Shown: positions 46,000 through 59,091, counted from the stretch's first letter. The stretch: 64,000 nucleotides of DNA from Isoetes taiwanensis (GCA_021234155.1 JAJEKV010000292.1:124001-188000), one strand, 5' to 3'. Made by a program: numbers and translations. Notes: generated by a model from the sequence alone, not told the origin.

Positions 46000-48725
46000 T
46001 TATACATAATCCTCACAAGAACATGCTCCCTCCCTGAAATGATGAATACGATACACATCTCTTATTACGATCTCTCTTCTTTCAATCTTGGATATTATCT
46101 TTGTTGCATTATGACAGTCACTGCACACCCGAAGATTCTTTGTGGCACGAATAGTTGTGCCACCAGGTGTACTAAGAAGTCCAAAAGCTATCGCCAATTT
46201 CTCACAATGTCCACACAAAGCATCTTCTTTGTCCATATCTGACATCTTTTGCGATACTAACCTTAATTGTGGCACATATCCTTCCAGATTCATCCTTTTG
46301 TTCAGCTTCTTTAACATGGCATAAATTTCATCACTTTGGGGATGACTTCTGTCCCCAACAGCAAACTCATGCACCTGGTTATTAACCTCAATCCATGCCT
46401 TGCCTGGCTTTTTCCATGCCCCCACACGTTTTCTCAACTCTTCTATCCTGTCGGCATCATTTAACATCTGCGCATCTGAGTAAATATTTGTCATGACCAC
46501 ATAAGTAGCAGCGTCGTGGCGATCCAATTCTACCAACTGATCGAAGCATTTTCTTCCAAGCTGCACATTCCCATATGTCCTACATGCAGTAAGCAATGAC
46601 TTCCAGCCAATAATACTGGATTCAATTGTTTTGAGCAAGTACTCGGCCTCTTTCAAATGTCCGGCACGACCAAGAAGATCAAGCATGCAGTTGTAATGGC
46701 TCATGGTTGGTTGGATACCATGTTTTTCAATCATATCCTTAAAGTACCGATAGCCATCCTCTACCAAACCAACATGGCTGCATGCTGCAAGAATACTTGT
46801 AAAAGTAACTGTATCCGGCTTGACACCTTGTCTTTGCATGTCCTCAAGGCATTGCCAGGCCAAATTAACATCCCCACGACGTGCATAACCTTGAATTATT
46901 CCGTCCCATGATACGACGTCATGCGTCATGAGTCTCTCAAACACCTCACATGCCATGTCTATCCTTCCACTTTTGGCATACATGTCTATGAGGGCATTCC
47001 CAATAATAACATTTGCTTCTAATCCTCTTCCAATAATTTCATTATGTATAAGGTTTCCTTGCTCTACGGCTCCTACAACTCCACATGCTTTCAAGATGCT
47101 AAGGAACCCAACTACATCTAGCTTAAAACCTTCTAGTTGCATGTCATTGTATAACTCTAGCGCATGGATAATCTCCCCATTCTGGGTATATCCTGCAATC
47201 ATTGAACCCCCATGAGACCACATCACGTTTTGGAAGGCTCTTGAACAATTTTAAGCCCTTCCTCAGGCTTCCACATTTTTGTGTACATATCAATGAGTGT
47301 ATTTGCAACTAAAATATCTGATTCATTCCACATCCAATAATCTTATGATGTATCAGCCTTCCATGATCTATGGCAAAAATATCAGTGCAAGCTTTCAAGA
47401 CGCTCAGGTATGCTGTTTTTTGTGGTTTTACGCCATTGTGTTGCATTTGTTCAAAAAGTTCCAAGGCACAAAGTCCATGGCCAAACTGAGCATACCCTGC
47501 AAGCATTGCACCCCATGCTTCGGGATTTCGACATTGCAATTTGTCAAATAGTCTGCGCGCCTCTTCAAGATTACCACACTTGGCATACATGTTAACAAGA
47601 GCTCCTCCAATAAGAACATCTCCATCAAACTCATGCCCAATAATCTTTTCATGCACCAACCTTCCCTGATCTATGTCTGCAATCGTTGCACATGCTTTTA
47701 AAACACTCAGCAATGTAATGTTTTGTGGCTTAACGCCTTCAGTTAGCATTTTCTCGTAACACTCTAGAGCCAAAAACCCACATCCTTGATGGGCATAGCC
47801 CCCAATAATCGCACCCCATGAAACCACATCACGTTTTGCCAGTGCATCAAACATTTGATGAGCCTCTTCAAGCATACCACATTTCGCATACATGTCAACA
47901 AGCGTATTACCTACAACACCATCACATTTGATTCCACATTGCATTATCTGAGTATGTGATAATCTACCATATGCTATGGCACCAATGTTGCTACATGCCT
48001 TTAAGATGGACAAGAAGGAAACGTCATCTGGTTTTATTTTTTCTTGTACCATGCTTGCAAAAAGTTCTAGAGCTGGAAACGCTAACCCATATTCAGCATA
48101 CCCTCCAATTATCGCACTCCATGAAATTACATCTCGATCTGGGAGTTCATCGAACACATACAATGCCTCCTCAAAACTCCCACATTTAGCATACATATCT
48201 ACAAGAATGTTCCCAATAATACCGTCTATCTGAAACCCACTGTTAACACTGCTATGGATAAGCCTTCCCTCCATCAGGGCAAATGTCATGACACATGCCT
48301 TCAGAACCACCAATATGTACAAATTTATTTATCTTTTCACAAAGTTGCATTGTATGGTACAAATCGATAGATTTTGCACCTTCTCCACACTTAGCATGTG
48401 CAGAAATAAGTGCATTCCAGGAATGCTCACTTGGTCTCACAAGCTTACAAAACTCTTGATTTGCTTCAAGCAAGCTCCCGCAAGAAGAAAAGAGACGTAT
48501 AAGATGATCACCTAAAACTGTAACGGAATCAAACCCATTGTGGCCTATACTAGACTGCACACGCCTTGCACCTTCCAGGTCTTTTTTCTTCGTGTAATCC
48601 ACAAGAAGGCAATATATAGTGTTCCTGGATATGGGAATTCCTTGTTCCTCAATAACTTGCAAAGGATCAGGTTCTTGGATGGGCCGTTGATCATGCATTT
48701 GGCATAAATACACAGCAGTTGACAA
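46000..48725 (-). pseudogene. DYW-class PPR gene with frameshifts
   Basis: DYW proteins are site-specific C-to-U RNA editors of organelles. Three long minus-strand frames (48725-48252, 48322-47309, 47226-46000) join in order into one protein of about 900 residues: an N-terminal region, repeated P-L-S triplets (LVDMYAKCG, RDVVSWGAIIGGYA, GVKP..), E and E+ motifs (KKPGKAWIEVNNQVHEF, GDRSHPQSDEIY) and a DYW domain. The deaminase keeps the HxE (GHCEKLAIAFGLL) and CxxCH (CSDCHNATK) zinc and catalytic residues, but the C-terminus reads CSCEDYV instead of DYW. Single-base shifts are needed near 48315, 47310, 47270 and 47240. I call it a recent pseudogene, because the intervening sequence is well conserved. 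Assembly error is the main alternative. Confidence 0.8.
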
Positions 48726-48894
48726 AGATCCCCTTATACTGCAAGGATAAAGGCAGCAAAAATTTAAAACGAAGGTGTCGTATTCTTACACCATATTACA
48801 GCTTTTAGATAGTTCGTACCTTGAAGTTGCCAATAGCTGGTTCCTCAAAGAATGGACAGAAATGCTTCTTTTCAATTGTCGCGCTTTTATCTTT

Positions 48895-49170
48895 CTCAGA
48901 GATTGCCCCGATTGTTGTGCCCGAATCCAAGCCATGTCCTTCAATGCTATTCATGCATCAGTTGCTATTGACAATTCGGTCTAAGCTTCATAGCCTTCTT
49001 TTTAGATATCCTGGAATGAAATTATTGTCTCGTTTGTATCTTACTGAGAGATTGACCCCATTGTTGTGCCCGAATCCAAGCCATGTCCTTCAATGCTATT
49101 CATGCATCACATGTTAATGGCAACTCGGTCTCAGCTTCATTGACTTCTTTTCGCATATCGTGGAATGAAA
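48895..49170. repeat. Tandem duplication, period about 149 bases
   Basis: Two copies share GAGATTG.CCC.ATTGTTG and CCCGAATCCAAGCCATGTCC through TATTCATGCATCA, lying just upstream of the DYW-PPR pseudogene. Confidence 0.8.
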
Positions 49171-49777
49171 ATCTTTATGTACAATTGACAAAGTGATTCG
49201 ATCGTATCAGAGCTGTAGCCGAAGACCTCTATTTTTCTTTCCTAGGCAGGGGATTACGACCTCCAATCCATTGGTATCATATTAGAGCCAATCCATTGCT
49301 ATCATATTAGAGCCAGGCCAACACTATCCACGTCATTTTTACAAAATCGACAACAATCTCGACTGAAGCTCTCTTTTGGTAAAGATCTCTCGGCTGAAGC
49401 TCTTTTTGGTAAAGGTCTGGCTGATGATTTAGGTTTTGATTTTTGCTGATACAGCTTTCTCAGGTCTTTCCGAGCAAATCCGATGAGCCTCGATCACAGT
49501 CCCGGAGTCCGATGGATTCTCTCGTGAAACAGGAACCCTAATTTTTCTTCTTCGAGTATTTTATTCATGCATAATTTTTGGCATACTTTAAGTGCATGCA
49601 TCATGAGGAGGATGGGCGCTCGTGAGTCGTGAGTATCGCACTTAGGGCTGCTAGTGCTTTTTGTTGTAGCTTGAAGCTTGTTCCGAGAGCTCTCTAACGA
49701 TCAATTTTATTAGGGTTTTTTTTATTTATCAGATTGGGGCTGGATTAGGCCTTTGATTTCGTTCTCTTTTGGTAGAG

Positions 49778-49990
49778 ATGGGAAAGACAGATACTGCTTC
49801 ATCTAAGGCGGTGGCAAAATGGTGCGAGTCTACTGCCAACTTGGTGATACAAGACTTTCCACTTGTGCAAAAAGAGGTAAATAACTCGGTAGAAAGTTCT
49901 TTGCCTTCGATGGCGGCTGCTCCAAAGAAAGGGTTGCAAAGCACTGTGAGTGAGGGAGCGGAAGTCGATGGGAATTTGCATCAAACAGGT
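49778..49990 (+). CDS. Possible first exon of an unknown gene
   Basis: After a pyrimidine-rich leader-like stretch, an ATG at 49778 opens MGKTDTASSKAVAKWCESTA and continues to KQ-rich, Ala/Ser-rich sequence, ending near a GTACAG donor-like site at 49987. No motif was recognised and no following exon could be found, so this may be chance. Confidence 0.2.
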
Positions 49991-51289
49991 ACAGATTTGA
50001 CGAAGCCATGATGTCAATCTCCTTATATCAAAGAAACCACTAGTGTAATAACCAATAACAGAATGAGCAACCAAGTTCTTTACGCATTTAACATGAAACT
50101 CATGATTTATTTCAACCCCAGTGATCCCCGAGGTCGTGATATACGAGCTACAATTTTGTCTCGTAAAATACATCATCTAGGAGTTCTGAACCAAGTTGAT
50201 GCTACTTTGCTTAAGCACCTCTCGAATTGATGACAACTCTTCTTTACGTGTAGAAAGTAAAATCTTAAGTGCAACATCAACTGAGCTATACGTGGAACAA
50301 GAAGTATCTTTATGAATCTAATCGAAAAAGATACCGAAACCTCAGATAGAATCACGAACCTTGCTTCCCAAGAATGGGACCGAAAAAAACCCTCTGGGAA
50401 GTAGCAGACCTATCAGATAGAGTTTGCTTGGCTTTCATAGCTGTACAAATTGGCTTGTAAAAAAATTTCTAAAGGTAAAAATTTTAGAGAAGAATCACCA
50501 TCTTGTATAGCCAAAGGATTAACATGAACGGAGGTAAAAACCTGTTGAACACCACAAGATGAATCAATGCACCATGCCATCGAGAAAAAAAAGGCGTGGG
50601 CACCACCATAGTTACCAAAAAAGAGGGCAGAAATTGATGAGCCGTCCGGGCCTATGATCTGAAACAAAACTTTAACAAAACCTCTGCTATTTAAAAATTC
50701 TCCAGACGAGCTTTTCAACGAGCCAAAGAATGCAAGAAACAGAGATCGGATGAAAAAGTTTTGTCAAAACCTAGTTTTCTCGCTCATAGCCATACTCAGA
50801 AGCGTCTCCTTCTCAAGAACGCCATGTGACTTGTCCTTCTCAAGATCTCATCAAGATTGTGGTCATGTAAATGATGCAACTATAAAATCATGAGCAAACA
50901 GAAATTGGTAGAAGGTTAGACTACAAATATAATTGATGAACATAAATAGGTAGATAAGTAACTTTTACATCATACTACAAAGCAACATTTTATAAGAACA
51001 CATGGCGGTCTGCTAAATGTCATAAAAGAGACTGGAATACAAGACCACCTACTTGCTAGCTCAAAAGACTAGCCACCAAAACCACAAGAATGGAATGTAT
51101 ATCGAGAGGGAAAGCAAATTGGATGAATTTTAGGTCCTTATTTTGAAAAAATTTAGGGATTTTGGATTTTGGTGCATCTTGATTTTGTCGTCCTCTGCAT
51201 ATTTTAAAACATGAATGAGAAAAATATCTTGTTATGTTTATTGATAATGCAAACAAGGTATTATTTCATGGAGTCTATCATTCCAGACA
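49991..51289. other. Stretch without assigned gene
   Basis: A 101-codon minus-strand frame (50413-50718) contains FQIIGPDGSSISALFFGNYG but matches nothing I know. The sequence just left of the Copia integrase remnant may be more of the same element. Confidence 0.3.
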
Positions 51290-52014
51290 TTTCAATTGTA
51301 TCAGGCTGAAGCCGAATATGAGGCATTCATAAAGTTGAAGTGTTTGTGCTCTGACGCAGTTGGAAGCTATACGTCTGGCGCATTTATGTAGTTTCGAAAT
51401 GAGAAGGATATTTAACGTCAATTTACTTGCAGTTATACACATTAGAATGGCATTGTTGAAAGAATGAATAGCATTCTCATGAATGCAGTAAGCTTTATGT
51501 TGAAGCATGCAGGGTTACCTAATTATCTAAGGGAAGAAGCAATGGGCTACATGTTACATTCAAAATAAATTGTAAATGCGCTAGTATTAAAGGAAAAATT
51601 TCGAGGAGGTATGATCCGGTAGAAAACATGTTCGAAATTATGCCCGACATGGTTGTTTAACATACATGCATGTGCGAGAAGAATTGTGTGTGTGTGGGGG
51701 GGGATGGGTACCGAGGGGGGAGGATGTAATTGATGAGGATGATGATGATCAAGTAGAAATTCAAACCCAAGAAGTACAAAATGAAGGCATATAAAACCAT
51801 ATAAAAGTAGAAAGCAGCAATGTAGAAGAACAAACAAAAGTCCACCAACTAGAGTTAGAAGAAAGAGGCATAGAAGGACGAACAAGAATTCAACATACAA
51901 AGATGGAAGATAGGAGCATGAAGAGAAGGTAGAAGTTCAAATACCAGTGGAAAATAGAAGAACATATGAAGGAGCTCATGCTAGCAACCGCATAAGTGAA
52001 ACAAAAATATTGAA

Positions 52015-54190
52015 AAATGTTTACTAACCGAGGAGGATGGGTTTTGGCTGACAAAAATGGCACTAAGGGCCTGCGCCTCTGGCGTGGCCCTAAAAGTCTG
52101 GACACACAGTTCTTTGGATGCACCGGGCCGAGAAGTTTGGTGATGTATTCATCACTGGGTTTTTCCTCATCTTGTGTCTTTGGAGCTATATGGAGCTTTT
52201 TATTTGTGCGAGATCTATGGGCCTCTGTTTTGTGCGAGTTGTTTGGCCTCAAGGATGGCTACCCCGTCCCTTCCACCTCGGCTGCCAGGTCCCCCCATGG
52301 ATCTTAGAGCTTGTTTATATCTTTTGTTAAATCTGTATGTAGATGTAATCCATTGTTTCTGGAACCGGTGGATGTCTCACCCTTCTCTTCATTGATCTCC
52401 TTCGATTCATTCATCTCTTCCATGTTCTCTTTATTTTTTTAGCCTATTTCTTCCCGGATGTGTTTGGCTCCTTCGGATCTGGTCGGATCTTTACGTCTTT
52501 GCAACCTTCTTCGGATCACGGAGCTTTTATCCCTTCATCACATCGCCCTCGGATCTGGGTTTCCACGATTTCCTCATCTCTGCTCCTTTTATCGACTATT
52601 TTTCCCCTCTTTATATCTTGTATTCTACTCGAGTTACCTCTACTATTCTCTTTTCCCCTTAGAGTTTTCCCCTGTTTTATTTTTCGATGCGGTGTTTGTG
52701 TTTCCTTGTACTTCTTCTTCTTTCTTTTTGTAAATCTTCTACCAAGTCACAATCACCCTTTTTCCACTTCCTTATCACGAGGTATTTATATAGGTGACCT
52801 GCCATCTATTTTCTAAAGTAGATATAGTATTTTTTTTTTTTTTCTTTTCTGTCATCAATATATTAAAAGAATGGTAATGTTACAAAGCAAGTGAGGACCT
52901 TCTTGTGCCCCAAAGAGGCAGTGATACCTCGACACTCCACAACAAACTCACAAAAAAACTGTAACTTAGTTTTGAGTGGTGGTTTTCCTTTTTTTTTTCC
53001 TTTTCCATGGCTCCTTTTCTCTATGTATCTTGAGACCTTCGTGTTCTTTTGGTACACCTCCCTCCACATCCTTCAGAATGATCATGTAGAGTCGTTCCTC
53101 TTCTAGGATGTAATCTGTATGGTTCTTACCACTTTGGCTGTGGAGATTCAGTAGAGGTCAATAAAATGTATAGTATGGGGCCTGCCATAGTACTTACGCC
53201 ATGCGAAGAAGATGCAAAGGGTGTTCATCTTATATCCTTTTTGTCCTTTATCTGATACACTCCTTAGTCAGAGGAGAAAGATTGAATATTTGGATCCTTC
53301 CTTTTGGCGGCTATCTTTCAAGAATATATGTCGGAGTTGCTTCATGGTTTGAGAGTCTGTGCCATTGGGGTAGGATCTTGGATCTATAAGAGGTTGTAGC
53401 ACCACTTGGCTCTATCTCTTGATTGTGGATGATGGTTCCTTTCAGTTGGAATAAGTCTTTAGATGCAAGCATGGCCTGTGCTCCCTTGTCCCGACCAAAG
53501 GGATGCTTCATTGATTAGTGAATGATCTTGAGCTCTGCTATGGTAAAGGCATGGGGTCCTAGAGTGGGATGATTTTGGATAGCCTCAATCTTGGTCTGGA
53601 TAGTTGACAAGATCTATCGGGATTTGAAGCATAAGGGTTGGGTCCTGATGTTGATGTTCAGAGGTAGCTTTGATGCTGCATTCTGCAGCGACGAGGTGGC
53701 TGATTTCGAGGAGGAGCTTCATCGAGCATTTGCATTGAGCTTAGCATTTTAACACCATGTTTCACTGTAGCTTTACTTCAGGTTGTTCATTACGCAGAGT
53801 AGGTTTTCAATTGTCCAATCATAGGGCCAAATTTTGAAGGCAAGTGCAACGTAAACAAGTGGAAGAGCAGCTTTGGGGCAGTCTGTTTTGTACCGGTCTT
53901 ATACTGTACTTGTTGTATTTCTATTTAAACAAACTTCCACTCCAATACTATCCAGTTCATGGAGAAGATGTTGAGAGAGATTTGTGAATGCTGTTTGTAC
54001 TAAAATTTCATATCAATATAAAACAGCACACCGTACCTTCCAAATAATAATAATAATAATAATAATAATAGTAAAAACAAAAACAAAAACAAAAACATTA
54101 GAGCAAAAAAGCAAAACAAAACAAAACCCTTTGACACATAATTTTGGCAAAAAGATAGACATGGCAAAAACAAAACAAAATCAAAACGTG
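52015..54190. mobile_element. Inserted segment within Copia remnant
   Basis: This 2.2 kb interrupts the Copia pol sequence. It contains a long T run at 52828-52840 next to TCATCAATATATTAAAAG, which on the minus strand looks like a LINE 3' end with its A tail. At the right end lie AAT repeats (54042-54070) and AAAAC repeats (54075-54108), a possible tail of a plus-strand retroposon. The coding content (for example 53311-53511 minus) was not recognised, so the insertion may itself be composite. Confidence 0.4.
54042..54108. repeat. (AAT)n followed by (AAAAC)n
   Basis: Nine or ten AAT units are followed after a short break by several AAAAC units and further A-rich sequence. It lies at the right border of the segment inserted in the Copia remnant. 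Confidence 0.85.
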
Positions 54191-54501
54191 ATATGGAGAC
54201 AACAATACACTTGATATGAGGACATGTGGAGGAGTACACCTGACACAGTACACGTGAAGCACAGATCACCATCAAGATTTATGAGAGATGTGAGGAATAT
54301 AAATATATGTGGAAGCGGAGACCACCATCTCTGTTGTTCACAATAGATCCTAAATCATATGATGAAGCTTTCAAATCACCAAATGTATGTAAATGGAAGA
54401 AAGAAATGGAGGAGGAGTTGGACTCATTGACATGTACCTATGATCGTATATCTTCGCCTTTGGGAGATTTGCTGATATGTTGGAAATGGATATTTGTTTA
54501 G

Positions 54502-57500
54502 CTCATCAATATCATATGAGTAATGCTAGGGGTGTACAAAATAGACTATTTAGACTAAAGAGCACAAAGTACTCTTGAAATATTAGAGCCAAATGATTTG
54601 AGTAAATTATTTGTATTAAAGATTGCACTTTGCTTGAATTTCAATTAGAGCCATTGAAGCGAAAATTAAATTAGCCATTTGAGCACGTATTTGCATGGTA
54701 GATGTTGGAACATCTGGATGTAAAACTTCATTACTAAAACAATCTATGAGTAAATCATTTGTATACATGGAGAATGAGAAGAGAATAAAGAATTGATTGA
54801 AGCAGCTCTGAGCTAAGATGTAACCACAATCCCAATTCATGATTTTAATTTAATTAAGATCTCTCCTGGATTCTGTACACAAATAGACTTCCTTAAGTGG
54901 CAGAATACGAAGATCTAACTTGATTGGAACAATAAGGCAAAAAGAGAGAATGCAAATTGCTACTGAGTAATGTTAAGATTCTTATGAAAACTAGAACTAA
55001 TCTTGATGCATGCCGTAGTTACGTAAATATTTTGAATCCATCCAAATCTGATGGTAAATGAAAAAAAAAATTCAAGCAGTAATGCCTAAGTGACGAAAAA
55101 TAACTTGTTTGTGACAGAATCTCCAACATACAGATACTTATGAAAAGAATCGAAAAAACTTAGAACAATAGCCTATAGAAACTGATAACCAAATTAAAAA
55201 AAGCTATTTAGGAGAGCCAACCTCCTCTTAAAAATTCTTCGTTTGCAATGTACTGCATGATGAGAATCACAAGTACATACTTTCAAAGGACAATTGGAGA
55301 AAACCCACATCAATAGTATTGCTGTGAATCTCCAAACGATAGGAGAATCTGTGGAGAAAACCCACACCAACAGTATTGCTATGAGTGTCGGAGCTTGAAT
55401 TGGGGAAGGCAGGAAGCCAGCCCCCGATACATGGTGAAAGAAAGCAGGGAGGAAGGTTTACCCAATGCTACTATACTGCTATGAGTAGAAAGCCCAATGA
55501 GAAGAAACACGAAAAGACCGAATATATATAGCTCGCCCTTTTATGAGAATCGTGATCTACGGTATAGATCAATCTGCATTGTCAACCATATTTTCTGGAT
55601 TTGATTTTTATTTACGACTTCTTTTGTTCGTGGCTCTCCTTTTTCTGGCGTTGCCTCGTAAGAATCTTATCATGTTCAGTAGAAACTATTCTTTGCATGT
55701 ACATATAATGCTGGAGGGAGTTAGTCCATCTTTCTTTTTAATTATGTCTTGGCTCCTCTTCTCTATCCGATGTTTCAGCTTCTCTCGAACAAGTTTGCTG
55801 GAGGGAGTTAGTCCATCTTTCTTTTTAATTATGTCTTGGCTCCTCTTCTCTATCCGATGTTTCGGCTTCTCTCGAACAAGTTTTTTCCATGAGCACCGGA
55901 AGGAATTTCATGGCCAGCGCATCAAAATATGTCAAGCCTCTGGCCTTAAGCCGAGAAAATATAGTAGTGCTAGGAAAAGAAACTTTACGAAATCCAAAGA
56001 CTAACCTTTTTCTTATTGCTCTGGTTCTACTTTGAAAAACCCCAACCGTGATGTACATCTTTACGATCTAGACACAATCATTTGACACATCATCATGCCA
56101 CATAAGCATGCCCCTTGACATTTTGCCACGTGGGCAGATCACCAACATGGTAATCGCTGCCTTGCACTGCATCAGACATCCTGTCATGTCATCATAAACT
56201 GCTAACTGGGCATCTTCTATACCAAGTTATATCTCTAGAATTATATCATTCTCCATAAATTCTTCCTTGAGGTATAGCTTGCCAATGTTCTTCTACATCT
56301 ATAAAATTATTCCCAATTCCATCCAAAGTAACAAAACGGCTCCTCACACATGAAGTTCTTCTTTTTTCTTGAAAAACCATGGGTTTCCAGATCCCTAGTT
56401 TGCATGTTAGACCGTCGACTCGTGTTCCTCGGCACACCTCATGCATGATGTGACCTTCTTGCGTACGATTGCAAATAGTACCCATGCCCTGGTTCCCTCG
56501 TCTGATCCTGTCTCATTAGGTTGGAGAGTCCATCCAAGCAATTGCTCTCCTCGTGTTCCTGGGCATGGAAAGACGATTTAGCAATCCTCACCACTATAGC
56601 TTTGCTTCTATTCCTCTCTTAACATTCCTTTTAATTCTAACTCTCCACAGTCAAGCTTGTTGGTATGAGGGAGATTAAGTTTTCCTGCTCTAGGATAAAA
56701 AATTTCTGGTGAATTTGGTTGGGTGGGTCGAGCTTTTCCTTTAATTGGATTTTCTTGCGTTTCTTTGTGACTTGTGAAGGTGAAATCTAAAGAGACAGTA
56801 TAACGAAGAAGTCGAAGTCGTCGCCATCTTGTACTCGCACATTATCAATACTAGAACATAACATGAAAAAATAAACCTTCTAAAATGGAGGGGCTGCTCA
56901 TCATGCGTGGCATTGATAAAACAACCTCTTAAAAAGAGGGGCTGGTCATGCATGCCGCGTGACAATTACATTAATAAAGTGAAACAAAGGGGAGGAGGGT
57001 AGATTTCAAGAATGAGATAAAGGTACTTGTTGAGAGAGATGAGAAAGTCTTGAAGCGAGAAGTTGATGAAGAACCTTGCAATAAGTAAAGCGATCTCTCA
57101 AGCAAACCAAAGGCCAAAAAATACATACGATACATGCATACTTACTTGCAGCTCATCCATCCTAAAATCCCGATCCGATGGCTCAGATCGATGGGATTGA
57201 CTTGGGCCTTACTGATTTGGCGTCAACTCCACTACCACAAAGAGGGCATATATTGCTAATTCATCAATAGAAGAGATGGCAATGGGTGCATTTTGGCAAC
57301 AAAATATAGATTCTAACCTAAGTTGTTTGCACTTCAAAACCTTTCATCCTTTTATGTTATTTGCTACATGACATCTAATGACAAACATGATGATCAAGAT
57401 ATTGCTCTTCTGGCTCATCCATTGCCACATGTCTTATATAATACAACTCTTTAGACATCTTTTCATATGTTTAAGGTTGCCTCTTAGTTCCTCTAGGTAT

Positions 57501-57699
57501 TATAATATTCGCCATAAAATATCTCTTTCCTAAGATTTGGGTGTAGGTGGGCGGAAAGAGGGGAGTTAAATTTTTTTTCTCTATGGTCAATGGACGTTCT
57601 TTTTTTTGTGTTGGCCCCGCATGGTGGAAATAGCAGCTCTTGCTTCCACGGGGCTGCTAAGAACAAACTGATGGAGTATACGATGAGCTCGCGGTGGCG
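54502..57699. other. Repeat-rich stretch without firm gene
   Basis: A block with GGAGAAAACCCACA is tandemly repeated at about 55289 and 55352. A 153-codon plus-strand frame (55543-56004) contains a duplicated 87-base unit and has no known motif; it starts with hydrophobic sequence and ends basic. I would not call it a gene without transcripts. Confidence 0.35.
55711..55884. repeat. 87-base tandem duplication
   Basis: Units 55711-55797 and 55798-55884 are almost identical (start CTGGAGGGAGTTAGTCCATC). Because 87 is divisible by three, the plus-strand frame stays open across both and repeats 29 residues. Confidence 0.9.
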
Positions 57700-58310
57700 T
57701 ACAAATGGTGCCTCCGCCCAAATCACCACGATGGTATCTTAGTGACTTCTTGCTTCTTCTTGCCCGATTTTTGGGACAACTCCACCTTCACTCATTTCGG
57801 TTCTTCCCTTTTCTTCCCGATTGCAAATGCATCGGTTGGTTACAGAAACTCTTCTCGAATTGGCGTCATGTAGAAGCCCCTCCCTTTGCTTGCGGCTTTT
57901 TGCCATGAACATTTTGGTTTTAGCAAGCGGAGAATGAGGAATGGTTTTAGGTAGCCGAGAGGTTTTATGAGCAAGCAGAGGATGAGCAATGGTTTGGCCC
58001 TCTTATATCATCTTCGGCGCTTCGTTCCACTGCGCTTTGGATTTGGGAGAACACTTTTCATCCCCGATGCTTGTTACCAGATATCCTACCTTGGGTTAGG
58101 TCGGTAGATTGTGCTCTAGCAGTTGTGCGGCTTCTACGGAGTTCGTCCGATTGCAAAAACAATTTCTTGCGTTGCAATGGTTCATGCCACTGTATTTCTC
58201 ATTCGCAAACATATTTTTATATGTGTATATGGCATATGGGGAGCGTTGTGCTATACGGGGGTGTGAGGTGCAAAATCCCTTGCCCTTGATTTAGCATATT
58301 CTCACGATTA
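57700..58310 (+). other. Unassigned coding-like remnant
   Basis: Plus-strand blocks read FLARFLGQLHLHSFRFFPFL, QAENEEWF, FYEQAEDEQWFGPLISSSAL and WENTFHPRCLLPDILPWVRS, separated by single stops. The QAE.E.WF block occurs twice, 60 bases apart. The family is unknown. Confidence 0.25.
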
Positions 58311-58439
58311 TGCCTTCATCCAATGCACAAAAAAAACATTAACACATGGAGACATTAACTATGTTACGAATATATGTTTCAAATGAAAAAGCTATGGAAT
58401 AACCTTTGTGTTTTGCACAATTTTATAAACTATCTTTCA

Positions 58440-58800
58440 ATTTTCGAAAATGAAACACATACGCTTGGTGGATAATGACAAAATGCTCTTAGCAAGTCCT
58501 ACAAATTCCTTCATTCCACTCCAACTTTACTGGATATAATCCAAGTAATATCCGCCTAACATGTAAAGATGTCTTTGACTTTATTTGAAAAAGACTGGAC
58601 ATCTCTGCAATCCATAAAGCAATGTTCGATGGTTTCATCAACATGATCACACATAAGCATCCAGGATCTACTTCATTATCGAACTTGTTAGCCATGTAAT
58701 CAACTCTGGGTGCTCTATGAGTTACAAAGGTCTTCACTTTAGCAGGAAGAGGATTCTTCCAGACTCGTTTCCACACACGTGATAAAGGTCGTTCATCGAT
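58440..58800 (-). mobile_element. LINE fragment, C-terminal zinc-binding region
   Basis: The minus strand reads VWKNPLPAKVKTFV and then PGCLCV, with a shifted frame giving ETIEHCF, the shape of the zinc-binding (zf-RVT) tail of plant L1 proteins. Only this part remains. Confidence 0.65.
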
Positions 58801-58939
58801 TTTATAGAATGATTCTATAGCAAATCAAATTGTTCCTCGAACAAAATGTTTCTATACCAAATCAAATTTTTCCTTGCCTACAAACAATGGCGTGGGGCGT
58901 TGGTTTGCTTTTAGAGACATTCTAATGGGTTGTTATTTC

Positions 58940-59000
58940 TAGCAGATACCTATTGGTCTCCGTGGACGTTAAAAAAACTATTCTATTCTATTCTATTCTA
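58940..59000 (+). mobile_element. Retroposon-like 3' end, copy 3
   Basis: CTCCGTGGACGTTAAAAAAA is followed by a CTATT run at 58977-59000, matching the ends at 12.9 kb and 23.75 kb. Confidence 0.5.
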
Positions 59001-59091
59001 CAAAGTTGGGAAAAGCACTAGTGAAATACGGAAGTTCCTCCTTCCTATGTGATAGAGGAGGTCCTATTTAATTGAAAAAATTCTAATTATT

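Larger units (their letters stand above)
51290..54500 (+). mobile_element. Copia retrotransposon remnant, apparently split
   Basis: At 51330-51550 the plus strand carries decayed integrase core: AVGSYTSGAF, QFTCSYT and NGIVERMNSILMNAVSFMLK (compare the Copia consensus around NGVVERKN). The acidic linker region follows to about 52010. At 54270-54500 comes the start of the reverse transcriptase: RFMRDVRNI, DPKSYDEAFKSPNVCKWKKE, MEEELDSLT and WKWIFV. The two parts are collinear but 2.2 kb apart, so unrelated DNA seems to have inserted between them. The reverse transcriptase stops after its first segment. Many stops make it inactive. Confidence 0.75.

Noticed and set aside
47956-48233. Plus-strand open frames of 77 and 85 codons
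   Set aside because: They lie antisense to the well-supported DYW-PPR coding sequence and show no features of their own.
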